NCBI GenBank assembly: GCA_964646625.1
Contig: CAZYHC010000004.1
Coordinates: forward strand, 1 to 64,000
Reading direction: 5' to 3'
Origin: DAOULT01 sp964646625
GTDB taxonomy: Bacteria > Chloroflexota > Anaerolineae > CAZYHC01
Length of the DNA stretch: 64,000 nt
The notes under the pieces are model-generated. The model was not told the DNA's origin and did no database searches. It worked only from the letters and a program-made list of their open reading frames with translations. Below, in pieces: positions 57,640 through 64,000 of this stretch. How positions within the stretch are numbered: the stretch's first letter is position 1; every line of letters starts with the position of its first letter. The translations under genes and the position numbers were made by a program.

Positions 57640-58524
57640 ATGACGACAGTTCACGAACTGATTGCGATCGATAAATTGAGTACTCAGCCATTGGCCGTGC
57701 GCCGGGTGACTTCGCATGGCGGCCAGGAGGTGACAGCCGAGGTGGTGCTGGAAGAGCCGCTGGCCCTGGAAATCAACGGTCGAGAAACGGCCATCCTGAT
57801 GCGCCTGCCAGGCCAGGAAAAGGAACTGGCGGTCGGTTTTTGCCTGAGCGAAGGCTTGATCTCCGACTTCCAGGCTATCCATCTGATTCATCATTGTGGC
57901 CAGGGAGGGCCTGAGCCCCTGGCCCTGGGAGGAGAAGGGGACCGGCGAGAGCCTTTATCTGCGCGCAACAGGGTGCAAATCCGGGCCGAGCCCACGGCGG
58001 TGCAGCACAATGGAGGTTTGAGCAAGGTCCGGCTTATCCGCTCCGGTTGTGGGGCGGTGGACCTGGCCGAGATCAAAGATGAACTCCCCACCATAAGCAG
58101 CGAGCTTACCGTGAAGGCCGAGGTGTTGTTAAAACTCAACGCTCTTATGCGTCAACAGCAGGCCACCTACCGGCTCTCCGGGGGGGTCCACGCCGTGGCT
58201 CTTTTCGAAACGGATGGCCGTCTGGTGACTCTACAGGAAGACATTGGCCGCCATAACGCGGTGGACAAGGCGCTGGGTTATTGTCTGCTCCGCGACATCC
58301 CCCTGGGCGATAAGGTGCTGTTGAGCACCGGTCGGGCCAGCTACGAGCTGGTCAGCAAAACGGCCCGGCTGGGAGTGCCGATAGTGGCTTCCGTCTCAGC
58401 CGCCACTTCCCTGGCCGTGCAACTGGCTCGGGAGTCTCGCTGCACGCTAATCGGCTATCTGCGGGGCAGGAGAATGAACGTTTACACCCATCCCTGGCGC
58501 ATTATCGGGAGCGAAAAGACGTGA
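57640..58524 (+). CDS. fdhD: FdhD-like sulfurtransferase
   Basis: Delivers sulfur to the molybdenum cofactor of formate dehydrogenase-type enzymes. Family motifs: EEPLALEINGRETAILMRLP near the N-terminus, ELAVGFCLSEGLI, and TLQEDIGRHNAVDKALG (about 204-220), then STGRASYELVSKTARLGVP. The active-site loop usually reads CGxC; here it is SGCGAVDLAE (about 130-139), with only the first Cys. No formate dehydrogenase is in the window, but a molybdenum hydroxylase subunit lies 5 kb away. GGAG before the ATG. Confidence 0.92.
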   Translation: MTTVHELIAIDKLSTQPLAVRRVTSHGGQEVTAEVVLEEPLALEINGRETAILMRLPGQEKELAVGFCLSEGLISDFQAIHLIHHCGQGGPEPLALGGEGDRREPLSARNRVQIRAEPTAVQHNGGLSKVRLIRSGCGAVDLAEIKDELPTISSELTVKAEVLLKLNALMRQQQATYRLSGGVHAVALFETDGRLVTLQEDIGRHNAVDKALGYCLLRDIPLGDKVLLSTGRASYELVSKTARLGVPIVASVSAATSLAVQLARESRCTLIGYLRGRRMNVYTHPWRIIGSEKT

Positions 58525-58659
58525 CCCAGGCCCCGGCAGGGATGAGCGATACCTGATTGACCTGTGTCTGCGCTTCGGCTGCATAGGCAAGACCATAGAA
58601 TCGGCTAAATCGCTTTTTCACGAAACAATTGACAAAACAATTGACGAAGGAGGTTGATC

Positions 58660-59067
58660 ATGCCTGGAGAACCAGCAGGTTTCTTAACACGTTTGGTGGC
58701 CTACATCATCGATGGCATCATCGTAGGGATCATTGTAGGCATTTTCGGCGGCATCGCTATGGCCCTCGATCCCGAACAGGGGGGAGTCTATATCATCCTC
58801 TATGTGATCGGGGTGATTATTGGTCTCCTATACTACGCTATCCTGTGGAGCTCGTCGGGTCAGAGCCTGGGCAAGAGGGTGGTCGGCGTCAAGGTGGTCA
58901 CTAACGATGGTACGCCCCCGGGCTTCTTCCGGGCGCTGTTAAGGGTTCTCATCGGCTACCCGATCAGCGGCATCATCATCTACCTGGGGTTCCTGTGGAT
59001 CATCTGGGACGCCAACAAGCAGGGGTGGCACGATAAGATTTTCGGCACCTATGTGATCAAGGCCTAA
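58660..59067 (+). CDS. RDD family membrane protein
   Basis: Small integral membrane protein of 135 residues with three or four helices. RDD traits: FLTRLVAYIIDGIIVGIIVG near the N-terminus (Arg and Asp in the first helix), SLGKRVVGVKVVTNDG in the middle, and FRALLRVLIGYPISG. Function is uncertain; ion or small-molecule transport has been proposed for some members. GAAGGAGG precedes the ATG at 58660. A strong terminator follows. Confidence 0.9.
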   Translation: MPGEPAGFLTRLVAYIIDGIIVGIIVGIFGGIAMALDPEQGGVYIILYVIGVIIGLLYYAILWSSSGQSLGKRVVGVKVVTNDGTPPGFFRALLRVLIGYPISGIIIYLGFLWIIWDANKQGWHDKIFGTYVIKA

Positions 59068-59120
59068 AGGCCCCGACACGAGCAAGTTGCCAATGTCCAT
59101 GACAGCCGAAGCGCATCAAT

Positions 59121-59154
59121 AAGAGCGGGTGGTATCTGCCACCCGCTCTTTCTT
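59121..59154 (+). terminator. Intrinsic terminator after the RDD gene
   Basis: AAGAGCGGGTGG and its exact complement, 12 pairs with a six-base loop, then TTTCTT. Confidence 0.8.
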
Positions 59155-59186
59155 AACACGTAGAGCAGGGGGAAAAGGAGGTCACT

Positions 59187-60734
59187 TTGGAGAAAAAAAC
59201 GCAACTGAAAGCGGGGGCTTTTATTCTGATCGTTCTCCTCCTGGTTGGGCCGGCCCTGACCTTCGCCCAGGAAGGAGGCCGGGTGGTGGCGGTCAAAATA
59301 GGGGTCCGCACCAGAGAAGAGCGTACCGCCCTGGTCGATCTGGGGCTGGCTATCGAAGAGGTGTATGACGATTACGTGGTCAGTTTCGTGACCCAGACCC
59401 AACTGGAGGACCTGCGCCGCCAGGGTTACGGTCTGGAGATCATGGCCTATGCCCTGGATTTCCCCGTCCAGGACGCCGCTTACCACAACTACGAAGAAGT
59501 GGTGAGCGAATTGAATAGCATAGCCAGCACCCACAACAGCATCGCCCAGATGCTCAACATCGGCCAGAGCGTGGAGGGCCGCCACATCTACGCCCTCAAG
59601 GTGAGCGACCACGTGACCAGCGATGAAGACGAACCGGAGGTGCTTTACGTCTCCCTGCATCACGCCAGGGAACACCTCTCCACGGAGATGGGTTTGTATC
59701 TGGCGCACTACTTCACCGACAACTACGGCTCGCTGGGCAGCCCCACCAACCTGGTCAACGAACGAGAGCTCTGGATCATCCCCATGCTTAACCCTGACGG
59801 TTCGGAATACGACGTGTCCGGCGACTACTACCACTGGTGGCGTAAGAACCGCCGTCTTATCTCCTTGAACGTCTACGGCGTGGACCTGAACCGCAATTAC
59901 CACTATCGTTGGGGGCAAAGCGGTTCCAGCGGCGATCCCTCCTACGAGACCTACCGGGGGCCATCGCCCTTCTCCGAGCCGGAAACCCAGGCCGTGCGCG
60001 ACTTTATAAACGCCCACCCTGACCTGCGCACCCTGCTCACTTTTCACACTTATGGGGAGTTGATCCTTTATCCCTACGGCTACACCTACGAGGATGTGCC
60101 CCCCGACATGAGCCAGAACGATCACGACGTTTTTGTGGCTATGGCCCAGGCGATGGCCGCCACCAACGGTTACACCCCCCAGCAGACCAGCGACCTGTAT
60201 CTTGTGTCCGGCGAGATGACCGATTGGGCCTACGGCCAGCGTGGCATCTTTGGCTTCACCTTCGAGATGTATCCCAGTGGGTCGGGGGCCTGGTGGTCGC
60301 CTTTCTACCCTCCCGCTGAGATCATCCCCGCCCAGACGGCCCGCAACCGGGAAGCCTGCGAATACCTGGCCGCCATGGCTGACAACCCGTACAAGCTCGT
60401 CGGGCAGGGCGGGGACGCCATTCGGCCTACAGTCGCCATCTCCCACCCCACCCCTGACCTGGTGCTTGACGGCCAGGTGGAGGTCCTGGCCCACGCCCAG
60501 GACGACGTGGGAGTCACCCTGGTGGCCTTCACTGTCGATGGGCAGCCCCTCGGCCTGGACGCCACCGCTCCCTACACCGCCACCTGGGACGCCGGAGCTG
60601 CTTTGACCGGCTGTCACACCCTGGAGGTGGAAGCCTACGATAGAGGCCATAATGTAGGCCGCACCTCCAGGGCCGTTGGCGCTCACGAGCCTTGTGGCAG
60701 TATAATATACCTGCCGCAGGTGTTCAGGGAGTAG
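59187..60734 (+). CDS. Secreted M14 zinc carboxypeptidase
   Basis: Exported metallocarboxypeptidase of 515 residues. Signal peptide about 1-27 (LLLVGPALTFAQ). After a 90-residue prodomain-like part, the M14 domain (about 105-400) shows the zinc motif SLHHAREHLSTEM (H-x-x-E), the substrate Asn-Arg in GVDLNRNYHYRWG, the third zinc ligand His in LLTFHTYGE and the catalytic Glu in FGFTFEMYPSG. A C-terminal Ig-like domain (about 410-500) and an IIYLPQVF end segment follow. The TTG start directly follows AAAAGGAGG. It probably degrades extracellular peptides for nutrition. Confidence 0.94.
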   Translation: MEKKTQLKAGAFILIVLLLVGPALTFAQEGGRVVAVKIGVRTREERTALVDLGLAIEEVYDDYVVSFVTQTQLEDLRRQGYGLEIMAYALDFPVQDAAYHNYEEVVSELNSIASTHNSIAQMLNIGQSVEGRHIYALKVSDHVTSDEDEPEVLYVSLHHAREHLSTEMGLYLAHYFTDNYGSLGSPTNLVNERELWIIPMLNPDGSEYDVSGDYYHWWRKNRRLISLNVYGVDLNRNYHYRWGQSGSSGDPSYETYRGPSPFSEPETQAVRDFINAHPDLRTLLTFHTYGELILYPYGYTYEDVPPDMSQNDHDVFVAMAQAMAATNGYTPQQTSDLYLVSGEMTDWAYGQRGIFGFTFEMYPSGSGAWWSPFYPPAEIIPAQTARNREACEYLAAMADNPYKLVGQGGDAIRPTVAISHPTPDLVLDGQVEVLAHAQDDVGVTLVAFTVDGQPLGLDATAPYTATWDAGAALTGCHTLEVEAYDRGHNVGRTSRAVGAHEPCGSIIYLPQVFRE

Positions 60735-60737
60735 AAG

Positions 60738-61061
60738 GTGAAAGTGCTCTGGATCAAACAACCATACCTGGAGCAGATCCTGGCCGGGGATAAGCGCATC
60801 GAGGTGCGCGTGGGCTATAAGAATATCCGGCGTTTGCAGGGAGGCGACCAGCTCAAGCTCAACGATCAGCACCTCGTGACCATTCGACGCATTGGCCGTT
60901 ATTCCTCCTTTGAGGAGCTTCTGGCCCACGAGGATCCGGCCCGCATCGCGCCCGAACTGTCGCCGGCCGAACTGCTGCACGCTCTGCGCCAAATCTATCC
61001 CCCAGAGAAAGAGGCGCTGGGCGTGATCGCCCTGGAAATCGCCTTTAGCGAACCGCTCTGA
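60738..61061 (+). CDS. ASCH domain protein
   Basis: A PUA-like ASCH-fold protein of 107 residues. The start VLWIKQPYLEQILAGDKRIEVRVGYKNIR is typical (motif LAGDKRIEVR, about 14-23), with GGDQLKLND and the RIGRYSSFEELLAHE helix. ASCH proteins bind RNA or modified nucleosides; some are N4-acetylcytidine amidohydrolases. GTG start three bases after the carboxypeptidase stop; the coupling is likely physical only. Confidence 0.85.
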   Translation: MKVLWIKQPYLEQILAGDKRIEVRVGYKNIRRLQGGDQLKLNDQHLVTIRRIGRYSSFEELLAHEDPARIAPELSPAELLHALRQIYPPEKEALGVIALEIAFSEPL

Positions 61062-61164
61062 TCGCTGTAAGCGTAAGTATTGGCCATTAATAAGAGGATT
61101 TTTACCCCGTGAATTCTATGTTCTCTATGGCTAAGCCTTTCTGGCTACTAAATCCACTAAATCT

Positions 61165-61192
61165 TTGCACGATGCTCAATTTGTGGTATAAT
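61165..61192 (+). promoter_or_regulatory. Promoter of cinA
   Basis: TTGCAC, 16-base spacer, TATAAT preceded by TGG, plus strand, 45 bases before the ATG. Confidence 0.7.
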
Positions 61193-61236
61193 CTGATCGA
61201 TAGTAGAATTTATCTCCAGGTTAGAAGGCTCGAAAG

Positions 61237-62529
61237 ATGAATGCAGAGATCGTCACCACCGGCACCGAGCTCCTGCTCGGCGAGCTGGTCGATACTAATG
61301 CGGCCTACATCGCCCGTCGTTTGCGCGTCATCGGCCTCGATCTGTTCTATAAAACGACGGTGGGCGACAACGAGGAGCGTATGGCTATGGTGCTGGATCA
61401 AGCCCTGGATCGCTCGGAGGTCATCATCACCACCGGAGGGCTGGGGCCTACGGTTGACGACGTAGCCCGTGAGGCGGTGGCGCGCGCTACCGGCCGACGA
61501 CTGGTGACTGATGAGCAGCTTCTGGCTCAGATCGAAGCCCGCTTTCGACGCCTGGGCAGACCCATGACCGAGAACAACCGGCGTCAGGCCCGCATCCCCG
61601 AAGGGGCCATCCCCGTGGAGAACCCGGTGGGCACTGCTCCGGCCTTTATCGTCGAAGACCCACGGGGGATAATCATCAGTCTGCCCGGCGTGCCTGGCGA
61701 GATGAAATACCTTATGGAAAACAGCGTTATCCCCTTTCTGCGGGAGCGTCTGGGGCTCAGGCACGTCATCAAGAGCAAAACGCTTAAAACTTGCGGCATC
61801 GGCGAGAGCAGCATCGATGACAAGATCGCCGATCTGATGCAAGGCTCTAACCCTACGGTGGGGCTTTCCGCCCATCCGGGCCAGACAGACGTGCGCATCA
61901 CGGCCAAGGCAGAGAGCGAAGAGGAAGCCGACCGCCTCATCGCCCAGGTGGAGGCCGAAATCCGAGAACGGCTGGGGTCGGCCATCTACGGAGTGGGCCG
62001 TGAGCGCCTGGAGGAGGTCGTCGTCGCCCTGCTGCGTCGGCGAGGATTGACTATCGCCCTGCTGGAAACCAACACCTGGGGGCTCATCGCCCGACGGCTG
62101 GCCGCCGTAGAGGGCGGGCGGGAGGTCTTGCGGGGTGCTTTGGTGGGGGGACAGCGCCCACAAGCCATCCCCCACGATGATACCCCCCCCTACGAAGAGG
62201 CGCCCAACCTGGAGCAATCCCTGACCGCCAGGCTGGCTGTACCGGCAGAGACCGTGGCCCGCTATGGGGCCATCAGCCCGGAGGCAGCCACCGCGGCAGC
62301 TGTCGGCGTTCGTGTCGTCTACGGCGCCGATCTCGGTCTGGCCGTTCTGGGTAGCAGTGCCCTCGATCAGGATTTTTTCTCTGGAGCAGTAGGTAATACT
62401 CACCTGGCTCTGGCCCAATCCGCCGACACCATCCAGCAAAACCTCCGCTTCGGAGGACATAGCGACCTGGTTCAGGCCTGGGTCTCTAACATGGCCCTGG
62501 ATATCGTGCGTCGCCATCTGCTGGAGTGA
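61237..62529 (+). CDS. cinA: CinA-like protein with degenerate deamidase domain
   Basis: Two-domain protein of 430 residues. The N-terminal MoCF-biosynthesis/ADP-ribose pyrophosphatase-like domain is well kept: IVTTGTELLLGELVDTNAAY (about 5-24), TTGGLGPTVDDVAREAVA (about 66-83), NRRQARIPEGA and SLPGVPGEMKYLM. The C-terminal domain (about 265-430) aligns with PncC-type NMN deamidase, but the active-site AESCTGG is ETNTWGL and the TGIAGPGGG loop is LGSSALDQD. Catalytic Ser and the phosphate loop are thus missing, so only the first activity is expected. Good promoter. The cyclic-nucleotide-binding gene follows after 42 bases. Confidence 0.92.
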   Translation: MNAEIVTTGTELLLGELVDTNAAYIARRLRVIGLDLFYKTTVGDNEERMAMVLDQALDRSEVIITTGGLGPTVDDVAREAVARATGRRLVTDEQLLAQIEARFRRLGRPMTENNRRQARIPEGAIPVENPVGTAPAFIVEDPRGIIISLPGVPGEMKYLMENSVIPFLRERLGLRHVIKSKTLKTCGIGESSIDDKIADLMQGSNPTVGLSAHPGQTDVRITAKAESEEEADRLIAQVEAEIRERLGSAIYGVGRERLEEVVVALLRRRGLTIALLETNTWGLIARRLAAVEGGREVLRGALVGGQRPQAIPHDDTPPYEEAPNLEQSLTARLAVPAETVARYGAISPEAATAAAVGVRVVYGADLGLAVLGSSALDQDFFSGAVGNTHLALAQSADTIQQNLRFGGHSDLVQAWVSNMALDIVRRHLLE

Positions 62530-62571
62530 TGGGCCGCACAAAGGCTGAAAATGTGATTGGGGAGGACGGGC

Positions 62572-63075
62572 ATGGAGCAGATGCACATTCTGCGCGAGGC
62601 GGAAATCTTTTACGGATTAAGCCAGGGACAATTGGAGCGTATCGCGGCTATCTGTGAGGAGAGAACTTACCAGCTCGGCACTTTCATCTTTCACGAAAAC
62701 ACCGCCAGCGATGAGGTGTATATCATTGCCGAGGGGCAAGTCGAAATCCAGGTCGATCCCCAGATGTTAGGTATCGAGGTCAAGAAGGGACCGGGCCCCA
62801 GTACTATCGCTACTTTACAACGAGGCCAGGTTTTCGGCGAGGTAGCCTTGGTGGATCAGGGGTTGCGTTCGGCCTCGGCCAAATGTGCTTCCAGATACGC
62901 CAAGCTGCTGGCCCTCAAGCGAGAGAACATCATCAAACTCTGCGAAGAAGATTACCACCTGGGCTACCTGGTGATGCGCAACGTGGCTGCCGATCTGGCC
63001 TTCAAAATTCGCAGCACCGATCTGATGGTCCGCGAGCAACTTTTGTGGCGACCTGGGCCCCAGGGGAATGTTTAG
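62572..63075 (+). CDS. Cyclic nucleotide-binding domain protein
   Basis: A single CRP-type sensor domain of 167 residues without DNA-binding domain. The beta-roll shows IFYGLSQGQLERIA, SDEVYIIAEGQVEIQ and the phosphate-binding cassette FGEVALVDQGLRSASAKC (about 82-99), in which the Arg that holds the cyclic phosphate is kept. A helix follows with a further 45 residues. It may regulate a partner protein by binding cAMP-like ligands. ATG at 62572 with GGGGAGGACGG; other in-frame starts are five codons up or three down. Confidence 0.85.
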   Translation: MEQMHILREAEIFYGLSQGQLERIAAICEERTYQLGTFIFHENTASDEVYIIAEGQVEIQVDPQMLGIEVKKGPGPSTIATLQRGQVFGEVALVDQGLRSASAKCASRYAKLLALKRENIIKLCEEDYHLGYLVMRNVAADLAFKIRSTDLMVREQLLWRPGPQGNV

Positions 63076-63110
63076 CCAAGAGAGGATACCCTGTCCCAAT
63101 GCTCCTTCCC

Positions 63111-64000
63111 TTAATCGCCGTCAGCCTTGATGGCCCGCAGCACCCTTTCCGGCGTGGCCGGAAGCTGGTTCACCCAGGCCCCGGTGGCATCGTGGATGGC
63201 GTTCAAGACGGCGGGCGCGGTAGGCAGAGTGGGCGTTTCGCCCAGCCCCGTAGCCCCGAAAGGGCCCGTCGGGTCTGGCACCTCGACGTTGATGCACACC
63301 AGTTCTTCGGGCATGTCGATCACCGTAGGGGTGTAGTACTGGCTAAACTTGCGGCTCTTGATTTGACCCTCTACCTGAATAAACTCCTCCATTAAGGCAT
63401 ACCCCAGTCCCATCTGGATGCCGCCCGCCACCTGGCCAAAGACCATGGCCGGATTGATGACCTTGCCCAAGTCTGTGGCGGCGTACATTTTCAGCACTTT
63501 GACCACTCCTGTCTCAAGATCGACCTCTACTTCGGCGATCTGGGTGCCATAGCTGTAGCTGATGTGTGGCTCGCAGGTGCCTGTTTCCGGATCGAAGGGG
63601 GTGGTAGCCCGTCCTTCGCGGCCACGATACAGATATTCGGCCTCGACGTGTGTTTCTCCGCTCTCGGTCCGCAGGGCGGCCTCCCATTTCTCTTTAGCCA
63701 ATTGGGCGGCCCGCATCACGGCGTTGCCGGACATATAGACGTGGCGCGAGGCGGAACTGCTGCCCGCATCCGGCACCTCCGCCGTGTCCACGTGGGCCAG
63801 CCGCACCCGCCTGAGGTCGATGCCCAGCGTCTCGGCCGCGATCTGGGCCAGGGCGGTGAGCACTCCTTGCCCCACCTCCGAGGCCCCGATCTTGACCAGA
63901 GCGCGGGCGACCTGGCCGGACTGGTCCAGAGTCAGCTCCACGATGGCTTTGGATTTATCGTCGAAACCCAGGCTATAACCCACGTTCTTGTAAGCGCAGG
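63111..64000 (-). CDS. Xanthine dehydrogenase-family molybdenum subunit (C-terminal part)
   Basis: Molybdopterin-binding large subunit of the xanthine/aldehyde oxidase family, cut by the window end; the visible part is the last 296 residues. The frame is open through 64000 and the sequence before GTG 63983 (AYKN-VGYSLGF) is the family's usual GYKNVG segment, so no start lies here. Motifs: GASEVGQGVLTALAQIAAETLG, DAGSSSASRHVYMSGNAV, the ATDLGKVINPAMVFGQVAGG box, and the active-site Glu in GATGLGETPTLPTAP. All expected cofactor and catalytic residues visible are intact. The FdhD at 57640 could help mature it. Confidence 0.93.
   Translation of the reverse strand, partial: CAYKNVGYSLGFDDKSKAIVELTLDQSGQVARALVKIGASEVGQGVLTALAQIAAETLGIDLRRVRLAHVDTAEVPDAGSSSASRHVYMSGNAVMRAAQLAKEKWEAALRTESGETHVEAEYLYRGREGRATTPFDPETGTCEPHISYSYGTQIAEVEVDLETGVVKVLKMYAATDLGKVINPAMVFGQVAGGIQMGLGYALMEEFIQVEGQIKSRKFSQYYTPTVIDMPEELVCINVEVPDPTGPFGATGLGETPTLPTAPAVLNAIHDATGAWVNQLPATPERVLRAIKADGD

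Noticed and set aside
59064..60992. Minus-strand frame of 642 codons opposite the carboxypeptidase
   Set aside because: Shadow of a high-GC gene; the M14 zinc motif and signal peptide are on the plus strand.

Overview
The window looks like a chromosomal segment of a Chloroflexota bacterium, most likely of the Anaerolineae type. This is inferred from gene content, not from any search. Supporting signs are moderately high GC; surface proteins joined by long Thr/Pro linkers (TPTPT type); an NBR1-like Ig domain in a secreted protein; DUF2079 and HAAS-type membrane proteins; Roadblock/LC7 proteins; a PrkA-DUF444-SpoVR operon with no other sporulation genes; and promoters of ordinary sigma-70 type with very regular 17-nt spacers. 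The first 47 bases are pure C and the last gene is cut by the window end.

Layout. 0-10 kb: a Thr/Pro-rich surface protein, an O-antigen ligase-like polymerase with a TPR tail, a GT4 glycosyltransferase, two secreted beta-propeller proteins and adenine deaminase. 10-18 kb: a response regulator-polA-RNase H-like operon, an ECF sigma/anti-sigma pair, tRNA-Leu(CAA), a small zinc-ribbon protein and a Roadblock protein. 18-23 kb: prkA-DUF444-spoVR behind an elaborate leader. 23-30 kb: a damaged DUF433/DUF5615 toxin-antitoxin pair, a HAD phosphatase, a DUF2079 membrane protein, lepB, pnp and rpsO. 30-38.5 kb: a flippase-like protein with a polyprenyl-phosphate-sugar synthase, three surface proteins and a VIT/VWA protein. 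38.7-47.6 kb: small metabolic genes (NUDIX, orphan response regulator, GYD, serine hydrolase, amidohydrolase, DUF2283, ThpR, phosphoribosyltransferase, Amt) and rpsF-ssb-rpsR. 47.6-55.8 kb: PadR/HAAS, a large NACHT-FGE protein, a MATE exporter, single-chain L-serine dehydratase and a 2-hydroxyacid dehydrogenase. 56-64 kb: a parvulin-type PPIase, FdhD, RDD, an M14 carboxypeptidase, ASCH, CinA, a cyclic-nucleotide-binding protein and the C-terminal part of a xanthine-dehydrogenase-family molybdenum subunit, which FdhD could help mature.

Most striking points. (1) A 64-residue N-terminal helical module is shared by the NACHT protein and, 16 kb away, by a membrane-anchored protein with a PPC-like exterior domain. 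This suggests a two-part sensor/effector system linked by homotypic contact. The C-terminus of the NACHT protein is an FGE/C-type-lectin-like fold without the catalytic cysteines and resembles the variable regions diversified by retroelements. (2) A palindromic REP-like repeat with core CCTGGCACTT occurs at least four times, twice in frame inside genes. (3) The prkA operon has two consensus promoters, a tiny terminated transcript and a leader that can fold into a multi-helix terminator. (4) Several proteins carry altered key residues: Amt, CinA, FdhD and the tandem SSB without an acidic tail.
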